Below the pieces are notes generated by a model. That model saw only the letters and a list, made by a program, of their open reading frames with translations. It was not told the DNA's origin and made no database searches. Below are positions 56,031 through 64,000 of a DNA stretch of 64,000 nt, one piece after another. The position numbers and the translations under genes were made by a program. The stretch is taken from assembly GCF_020882245.1 (NCBI RefSeq), contig NC_083597.1:82748152-82812151 (forward strand), given 5' to 3'. The stretch's first letter is position 1; each line of letters opens with the position of its first letter. The DNA is from Rhopalosiphum padi. Lineage: Eukaryota > Arthropoda > Insecta > Hemiptera > Aphididae.

Positions 56031-56055
<25 letters not shown>
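56031..56055. repeat. (AC)n microsatellite
   Basis: About twelve AC units in the CpG island. Confidence 0.9.
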
Positions 56056-56061
<6 letters not shown>

Positions 56062-56400
56062 ATATATATTTAGTTTCGTTTTCCTCTGTTCTCGCGGGCC
56101 TTTTCATATACCGTCGCACCGGCCGCCACCGCCGCCTCACGTTCCACGCACATGGGGGTATCGGCCATTTTGAAAACTGGGCGGAGCTCGATAGGAGTGT
56201 CACGAATCCCTCGAGCGGCGACGACGACGGTACACCGCCGCCGGCGGCGCGGCTATCGAATATTTTATGCTCGGCCGTGTGCTGCGGGTCCGCCACCGCC
56301 ACTCCACTCGCCGCCGCCGCAGCTACGCAGTCGGCACGGCTCACCGCCACCACCATCACCGCCACAGCCGCCGCCACCGCCGCCGCCACCGATGTCGACA

Positions 56401-56429
56401 TCGTCGTCGTCGTCGTCGTCGTCGTCGTC
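56401..56429. repeat. (TCG)n trinucleotide repeat
   Basis: Nearly ten perfect TCG units, preceded by CCG/CCA-rich sequence. It would encode serine or aspartate runs, depending on strand, if translated. Confidence 0.9.
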
Positions 56430-56552
56430 CGTGATGTGCATAGCGTATAATATATAGAGAGCGTATATATCGCTAGCGCGTGTGCGTCGCAGCAACCATC
56501 ATATTCATGCGCTATATAATATTATATTATTATAATATATCGTATTTTATAG

Positions 56553-56700
56553 TCCAGGGCTTGAAACCTTTATGATTTTTACGGTTTCGGTTCCAATTCG
56601 GTTCTTCAAAAAAAAAAAAAAAAACGGTTCCGGTTCTTAAAATTTTAGAATTAAGGTTCCGGTTTGGTACCGGTATTTAGAGATATATTTTTTTTTCATA
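56553..56700. mobile_element. Possible hAT-like element end
   Basis: CAGGGCTTGAAACC at about 56554 is a plausible hAT terminus and is followed by repeated GGTTCCGGTT-type words around a poly-A run. No partner end was found, so only a fragment can be claimed. Confidence 0.35.
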
Positions 56701-59052
56701 AAAAGTATGCATGTAAATGGTGAATAAACAATATTTCTGCGAATCGAGATAACTGCAAGTTTAGATTTTTCCACATGCAGTGTCCAATTATATAATATAT
56801 ATATATATTTCTGCACCCAATCTATAGGTATACATGTATAATTATTGACTTATACCACAACGTTGTAAAGATAATGTAGGTAAATGATGGGTATCATATA
56901 CGACGCCCGAAAAGTATTATTACTATATAGTATATTAAATTACTATTACTTACACGCCATAAGTATCACATAGGCGGAAGTAGAGTTTTGGAAAGATTTG
57001 GGGGAAAATGTGTAAGGGCTTTATGGTATTACAAAATCCCTTGAAAATGTTTTTGCTACACTCGAATGAGTATTATTATTATACCAATCATAAATATTCA
57101 AATATTATAATACTATATATTAATTGAATCAGAAATCATTTTTTTTAAATAAAGTATTATAACACAATATAAGTCGATATAATAATAATAAATAACATAT
57201 CATTCATTTTTGAATCATATAATAATAATTAGATAGGTGTTAAATGCGGTCGCAGCAGATTATTTTTGTGTCATTGTTCCTATACCTCTATAGTTACCTG
57301 CATATAGGAACCTATATATTTAATATTATTTTAAAAACATTATTACAAATATTAAACACTCTGTTTGTCTTATTGACATGTAACACTGCCTACCATCAAA
57401 AATGTGATTAATATATATTATGTTAATTTCATTATTAAAAATCGATAGATTTATTCGATTACCGATTTTAATTTAGAGATGAAAATGTTTTCATATATTA
57501 TATTCCATCATTCCAATAAGTGCTGTAAAATCTTCAGTTGTTTTTTTTTTTTGAGGGACTTATATAATCACATAAGTCTCCTGCATCTATGACTTTGTAT
57601 ATAATAATATTATTGTATATACTGCAGTATAAGATTCAAGCCCGAATCTGGTAGGGAGAGGAACTACTACGTGATCCGGACCTGCTTGTAATTATTTTCA
57701 TGACTATATCGTTATACTCGCATTATAGTAATAGTTATATACTACTATTATTATGATAATATGATATATATATACATATATACATACAAAAATTAGTGAC
57801 TACATTTATTGTATTTATATACTTTCAGTTTAGTCAAAATAAACTTCTATTTTTATGTATATGAACGAATAACTATATAATAGTCATACTATATACCTAT
57901 ATAATTTTATAAAACTATAATATGAATAATATACCCGCAACTATATTGCACATTTTTGCATTATATATTATTATTCAATTTTGTATTTTAAAACATCTAT
58001 TCTATATATAATCTAGAATTTAAATTATTTTTAATCCTCTACTCTGCAGACTGCAGTAAGTATAGGTACATAATACATATATATTATATACACTGAACTA
58101 TGTATATGCATCACATTACAATATTATAATTAAGTCGTATACCTACCGTAGTATATATGTTATATGTAGGTATACTAACTATTATAGTAGGTACCTACCT
58201 GGTACCTATTAAAAATAATTATAAAAATATTTTATAACTTTAAGAACCACTACAAAACAATAATTTATTTAAAATAAAGATACAATTGTATGATGTATAA
58301 TAATGTGTATAGTTATATCATATATGGTAAGATAATTTATTTTCTGAATTTTATTACTGCGGATTTAAATTTGTTTAAACATATAAATGTACCTAGGTAT
58401 ATCCATTTACACATTTTATTACATTTATCTTATCAAATGTATATAGTTATGATAACTACATATACCTACATGTCTTTATAATTTATATATAAGTATCTAT
58501 ATACCTATATTTATTCATATCGTTATTTATTAATACTTAAATTGAAAAAAAATAAAAGCTTTATAAAATCTATGCGTGTATATCTAACCTATACCTAACC
58601 TGCAGCTGGCTACCTATATGTAAGTATATTGTGTATCTATAAATGTATATAAAGTATGAACAATAACTAATTCATTTTTGGTAAATACCTATGTATACCT
58701 AGAATGTTGTAAATTTACATAATATTATATTATTATAAATTATAATCCATAATTTTAATATTGTATATTATAATTTAAATACAAAGTATGTATGGAAATT
58801 GTAGGTGTTGGCCCTTTTCTCATTGCCATTTATCTCTACATAAACATGCAGTATTCTGCAGAATCTATTTTTATTATTTTAAATTTTAAGGCATAATAAT
58901 AGGTAAATAAAATAAATAATAGTTCTGAGTTCGTCGCAATCATAAAATATTATTGAATGCGATAACATAAATTATAGTTTTATAGAATATGTTTTCCTAA
59001 CTCTATAAACCTGTAAAGTTTAAAAAAATAATTCAAATGAGTTACGTTTATC
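56701..59052. other. AT-rich non-coding DNA
   Basis: Dense in TA-rich and GTACCTATA-type words. A GC-richer scrap at about 57630-57690 (CAAGCCCGAATCTGGTAGGG) is unexplained. No gene seen. Confidence 0.45.
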
Positions 59053-59317
59053 CAGTGATGGATTAACCTTCACAGCGCCCTGAGGCACGCTTATGTGTTT
59101 ACAGCCCCCCTTTTTTTAATATTATCCGAGGATCGCAGTCTAAATGGGTTAATATCGAAGAATGATGGGTAATCAGGTCTATCCGCCTATAGAGTGAAAA
59201 ATAGTAATGGTTCAATTTTTTTTTGTTCATTTTTTTGAGAATAAAAATAAAATATAATAACAAATTTGCCGCTCTATACTTGAGCCTTACGAGCCTATAG
59301 TGGTTAATCCGCCACTG
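59053..59317. mobile_element. hAT-type MITE with CAGTG-TGGATTAACC ends
   Basis: Left end CAGTGATGGATTAACC (59053-59068); right end, inverted, CAGTGGCGGATTAACC (59302-59317), 14 of 16 identical. The element is 265 bp, with no coding frame and no clean flanking duplication. Confidence 0.75.
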
Positions 59318-61450
59318 CGTAATGTTTAATAATGTATCAAATATATAATAATGACAAAAGTGTTGATAATAATGTTTGAAAAAATTTAAACATCAAAATA
59401 TATTTAATTTATCTAAAAACCGTACGATGTAAAACTAATGTGTATAAAATTAAATTAAATTAATGAAATATATATGACCCACAATGTAGAGTACATTTAT
59501 AAATGTAGTTCTGAGTGTAATAATATTATTAAATATTTATTATTAGTAATGCGTGTTAAAGTTATAATAGTGCATAAGACAAATGCGAGTTAATTTCGAT
59601 TTAAATATTAAAATTAATCATTACATGTATACCTATATAATATATAAGTATACTATAACACCAAATAAATTACAAAAATACATATACTTATTTAAATATA
59701 AATTTTTAAATATAAACTGTATTATATTTCCAAGTGGATCCTATAAGGTCACAATATGTATTATTATATGTTATAAATTGCTAAATATATAATCATATAT
59801 ATTTTAATGTATTTAAATATATAAAATTAGTATTCTATATTTTTTTCTAAGTACTCGTAGAATATATTTGTTTTTATTGTAAAATATAATAATTTATCTT
59901 CGTATAGACATAATAAGTCATTCATTATTTATTATATGTATAATAAATTATAATACATCATAATATCTTTATTTATATACACGCGTGGAACTTATGTAAG
60001 TAAATTATAAGACTTAATATAATATAGGCTAAAATTATTAGAAGTCATTACTAAACATAAACATTTTTTTTTCAATGGTTTATATAAGAATGTTAATAGT
60101 ATATTATACTATTTTTGTAAATATGTATAATATGCATTAGTTCCGCAGGTAAAGGTAAAAAACAGAATATTTTTTAACAATGGTTTTTTCTTGCAATAGG
60201 AAAACATAAGTTTTTGTCTCGTACTTTTAAAGCAGACTTATTATTATTATTACTATATATTTTTTTTTGAACAACCCTTGTACGTATATAGTCATCTCTT
60301 CGTAATAAATCCACTATCACGGCAAACGGTAGTGTGAAGCAGCAGGAGTTTCCACCGACTGACAAACGGCTGTAATTACCAAGCATCTGAAACTTTCCTT
60401 TTTTTTCCATCCCATAATTACCCTCGATTTTTTAAAACCCTCGGTGGTATAAAAATAAAATTAAACACTAGTTTTTATTTATATTAGTTGTATTAATCTT
60501 AATTTAATCCGAAGAAGTGACCTCGTTTATTTTTAAGTAAAAAATATCTAAAGCGTTCTTTGTATCTACATCGTCAACGACCCTAATAAAACACCTCACA
60601 CCCATTAATATCTCTTTTGAGAGGGTAAAAAACTTCTTTTAAATTCATGTGCAAAGTAAATCGATTATTAAGCGACATTCGTCAGTAAAAGTAGACTATA
60701 AAGCGTATTACGTTCAGATGACAGTGTAATAATAAGTTGATAAATAATTGCTTGTTAGCATTTTTAAATTTGTTAATATTATATATAATAGTATAGACTA
60801 TATATTATTATAAATAATATATAAAATATAGCTATTAATTTATTAAATTTAAAAATTGATAGTACCTAGTTTTATTTATCGATATTTAATTATTATTTTC
60901 TTATCCTAAAATACAGTTGTACGAGTAGTTCAATGATATAGCAATATGTTTTAATAGAATACTTAAATTTACCTTGTATTTTTTAATATTTATCATAAGT
61001 ACCTATATATAAAAGTAATATTTTTTTAATGGCCTGCAATAGTCAAAACTATACTACATATGTGATGTAGTACCATGTAATGATATTTGTTTTTTAGTTG
61101 TGTTATTCGGACAGGCTTTAGGCTAACTTACACGTATAATATTATCACACTCAAGTAAAACGTAAAACGTATAAAAGTAGGTACCTTAAACAACGAATAA
61201 AAAATTCAGATTTATTTCATTTTATTACGATAACGTCATACAGCTGTATTTTATTAATCCAAGGTATAATAATATTAGATGAAATAAATTAGATTAAAGA
61301 TAAAATTGTAAATTAATTAAATACATAATTATACAATAGTATATTACTTATTCATCGTACTGCAGATGATTCGCACGTCTAATACGACATGTCTATATAT
61401 ATTTTAAAGGGATATAATATAATCTAATCGAAATCATATTGTATATATCG
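59318..61450. other. AT-rich non-coding DNA
   Basis: No convincing gene. The stretch 60290-60410 is locally GC-richer, with an open minus-strand frame containing GGNSCCFTLPFAVIVDLLRR behind a TTTGTCAG acceptor-like site; it matches no family I know and is left uncalled. Confidence 0.4.
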
Positions 61451-61659
61451 AGTACCTATTTATATATATATATATAGAAGTGCATCAGCAAGTTGTTCAA
61501 TACGACGTAATATTATAATATAACACAACGAAAACTGCATTGCAGCACCAGAATCGTAAAATATGACGTTCTCACGGTCTCGAGCAACAATAACAAAAAA
61601 AGAAAATGATAAAAAAATAATGATAACAATTAAACAATCACGGACGATATTATAATAAT

Positions 61660-62620
61660 ACTTCCTCCTTCGTATATTGTATATATATATAGGTACACGC
61701 GTAAGTGCGCCGTCGTTTCGCTCTTTTCCGCAGTGGTTTATATTATATATTATTATGTACACATTCGTATTATACAGCATCACATACATACGCATATTCG
61801 CGTATATATATGTGTGTATGGGGACAACAGATTTTTTTTTCCTTGCCATTGCCATTTGCGATTCTTCTAAACAAACACGGAACGTATGCCGCGGGGATTT
61901 TTCAATTATATATCGCGCGGTACTGGCGCAGTATTATTTTTAGTGTTGCGCGCGCCAATTGAACACGACACATTAGTCGTCATCCCCTTGTTCTCGGTGG
62001 TCCGCCAAAAACGTCAGCCGCGGCTCATTGGGGGGGGGGGGGGTGCTGCGGAAGGGCGCCGCGTGCGCGTGTTTGCTCTGACGACACCCGTTATAATACA
62101 CACTCACACGCACACTCACACGCACACCCGCACACACACGCACTTAGATATACGCGCCGTCGTCGTTTTATTATAATTCAATACGGTCGCGTGCCCACCA
62201 CCGCCACCACCGTCGCCGCCGCCGCCGCCGTCACCGCTTTTGAACACACACACACACAGTATAATATTATACATATCACACCTATATATATACATACCAG
62301 TTTAGCGTATTCCCATTCAGACGATCTACATACAGATATAATTTATCACACACACATTTTCATTTGTACATAAATCAACGGGTACCGGTCCGCTGCAACG
62401 ATATAGTTTTATGATTATTATTGTAACGTGTGTGTGTGGGTTTATGATTTCCATATATGACGACGACGACGCCGCCGCCGCCAGCAGTGGTGAATATAAA
62501 ACCCACACGCGTATGGTCGTATATATATATATATATATAACGAAAGCAGCGGCGGTGGATTTTCGGGTACCGCGCCGGTATAGTTGTGTGTATATACCTA
62601 TATATATTATGTAGTCGCGG
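61660..62620. promoter_or_regulatory. Second CpG-rich island with simple repeats, candidate promoter
   Basis: GC-dense blocks at 61885-62090 and 62140-62240 contain a poly-G run (about 62031-62043), a CA-rich run (62098-62142), CCG/CCA repeats (about 62198-62236), a second CCG patch (about 62470-62485) and a TA run (about 62520-62539). Layout and composition parallel the 55.4-56.5 kb island. All open frames are repeat translations; no gene can be attached. Confidence 0.35.
62098..62142. repeat. Imperfect (CA)n repeat
   Basis: CA units interrupted by T, G and CC substitutions. Confidence 0.85.
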
Positions 62621-63798
62621 TTGTTTAGGGGTTTGATATTTATAAAAATTACACCGCAAATGGTGATGAAATTTAATTTAAATCATTTAAACCCTTCCGG
62701 TAATGGCCCATTTTCGAATGTCGAACCATTTGTTTCGTTGTTGTTGTCGTTTTTCTTTTTCATACGTTATAAAACACAATACACGTCTATATATATGTGC
62801 GTGTGTATGTATACGTATTTATAGGTATGCGTGATTTTATTACACACGCACACGTATATACTTACTTTTTGAAAATCCCTGAAAATGATTTACAGCATTG
62901 ACCTTTTTCGATTATCTACCTTTTATTGTATATTATTATTATGCGAAAAAAAGTGTTGACTATTGTTTTTAATACTCTCTTTCAAAAAGTATAATTTTCA
63001 ATTAGTTGCGTATTGCAATATATACTGCGTGATGAAATTTTCAGTACCTACCTACAGTGATTCTGATTACTTTTTTGGATCGTTATCCGTTGAGTAATAG
63101 TTTATGATATTATTTCATTATAGAATGATAATATTTTTATATAAGTAGTCATTTATCATAACTATATAAACGTATTTAGATCTCTTATTCCAATATGGGG
63201 GGGGGGGGCTGGGGAGATGATGGACCTCCGTCGTCATAAGTAACGGTTAAAAACAATAACTTATTTAAAATAAGATGACGCATACTCATTTACAAACGAG
63301 ATTATTAGTCTTCAGCGGGTAGGTACATGAAAAATAATAATTAGGTATGATATTAAAAGAACAAGACGTAAGTTATATAGTATTATAATATTATTAATAT
63401 TAGTTCTGCTCGCCGATAGTCAAAATTAATAGGTTCATTTGAGATACTATATGATCTAGTTAAAAAAAATTTTTTTCAGTGATATTGAAAGAAATAGTAC
63501 ACCAAAGATTTTTTTTAAATATTACTATTTCGAAAACTAAGCTATTTATCGTAGGATACTGTATAAAGGATGATAGAATAACAATAATGTTATTTAATTT
63601 ACAATGATTAACGTATAAATTATTATTTTTTTATATAAATTAGTAAACAGAAAAATATTAGTAGAAAATGATAAGTAAATATGAGACTGAATACTGAATA
63701 TAAAATTGACGAGTTATATGATTGAGGAAATAGGACCATTAATAAAATCACTCTATTAGATTTTTATTTAAGCAGTGTTTTTTAAAATATTTTTTTAA
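62621..63798. other. AT-rich non-coding DNA with a poly-G run
   Basis: No coding sequence recognised. A run of about twelve G lies at 63198-63209, followed by GGAGATGATGGACCTCCG, which may be a MITE end. Confidence 0.4.
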
Positions 63799-64000
63799 TT
63801 ATAAAAGGTCACAGAACCAGTTTCTTTTAAGACGTTGTGTAGGGTTTTCAGGTAGAGTATGAAGGACATATTTTTTATTAGTGGGCTTATGGGGGAGTCG
63901 AGTTTGGAATGGAATCGTTTGTATGTGGTTGCTAGATATTTGACGGTTGTGATGTTAAGATCTTTATTGTAATGGGAAGCATTAATGATGTACCACGGTG
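63799..64000 (-). mobile_element. Jockey-like non-LTR retrotransposon, ORF2 C-terminus, decayed
   Basis: On the minus strand the frame entering from the right edge reads PWYIINASHYNKDLNITTVK, the motif after the reverse transcriptase in jockey-clade ORF2 (PWF-N--LH-DL-IPTV). The expected end RLKRNWFCDLL plus TAA (stop at 63799-63801) is in a different frame from the preceding part, so a frameshift lies near 63840. It is a dead copy; the rest of the element is outside the window. Confidence 0.72.

Larger units (their letters stand above)
55384..56470. promoter_or_regulatory. CpG island with multiple simple repeats, candidate promoter/5'UTR
   Basis: The strongest GC island of the window, about 1.1 kb long. 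It contains TA runs (55850-55876), a CA run (56031-56055), CCG/CCA repeats (about 56110-56400) and a TCG repeat (56401-56429). Frames run on both strands, the longest 257 codons on the minus strand, but all are alanine-, proline-, tyrosine/isoleucine- or serine-rich repeat translations. A GCCATTTTG word at 56164-56172 fits the Pho/YY1 core, and on the minus strand the same bases give CAAAATGGC, a fair start context for a short frame (MADTPMCVEREAAVAAGAT) ending at a GT. No downstream exon could be linked on either strand. Confidence 0.4.

Noticed and set aside
55628..56401. 257-codon minus-strand open frame across the CpG island
   Set aside because: It is a translation of CCG/CCA, CA and TA repeats (alanine/valine, cysteine/valine and isoleucine/tyrosine runs) with no domain and no splice partner.
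56152..56457. Plus-strand frame with proline-rich then serine-rich runs
   Set aside because: It follows the CCG and TCG microsatellites exactly; the amino-acid runs are explained by the repeats and no conserved segment flanks them.

Overview
The window is nuclear DNA of an insect, most likely an aphid (Hemiptera: Aphididae). It is very AT-rich, its coding exons are GC-richer and separated by GT-AG introns of 60 bp to about 5 kb, and it is full of TA-rich tracts and small non-autonomous transposons. The aphid assignment rests on overall sequence character and recalled repeat style, not on a search. Nothing bacterial (operons, CRISPR, phage) is present.

Layout. (1) 240-3040, plus: the 3' seven exons of a sorting nexin 27 homologue (end of PX domain plus the FERM-like region); the 5' part, including the PDZ domain, lies off the left edge. 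(2) 5217-19773, plus: a complete eight-exon gene of 453 codons for ethanolamine-phosphate phospho-lyase (ETNPPL/AGXT2L, a class III PLP enzyme). (3) 19840-22710, minus: a decayed partial tandem duplicate of the 3' end of the next gene, holed by a deletion and by an insertion that carries a piggyBac-type foldback MITE. (4) 23968-36451, minus: a complete 14-exon polycystin-2 (PKD2, TRPP channel) gene of 687 codons, convergent with ETNPPL. It has an arginine where the pore-filter glycine is expected, a degenerate EF-hand, and an apparent 60-bp GC-AG intron near its 3' end. (5) 36.5-64 kb: about 27 kb with no recognisable coding gene. It holds transposon remnants, simple repeats and several GC/CpG-rich islands (about 36.6-37.5, 40.9-43.0, 44.5-44.9, 55.4-56.5 and 61.7-62.6 kb) that look like promoter or 5'-UTR DNA. 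The right edge cuts a decayed jockey-like retrotransposon.

The three genes are functionally unrelated: endosomal retrieval of membrane cargo, phospholipid-headgroup catabolism and a cation channel. The exon models were assembled by hand from splice sites, phase continuity and remembered family alignments; every exon junction given keeps the frame open. I found no convincing new multi-gene system. The most informative observations are the tandem PKD2 pseudogene, the altered PKD2 pore and EF-hand, the GC-AG intron, and two hAT MITE copies with perfect 8-bp target duplications.
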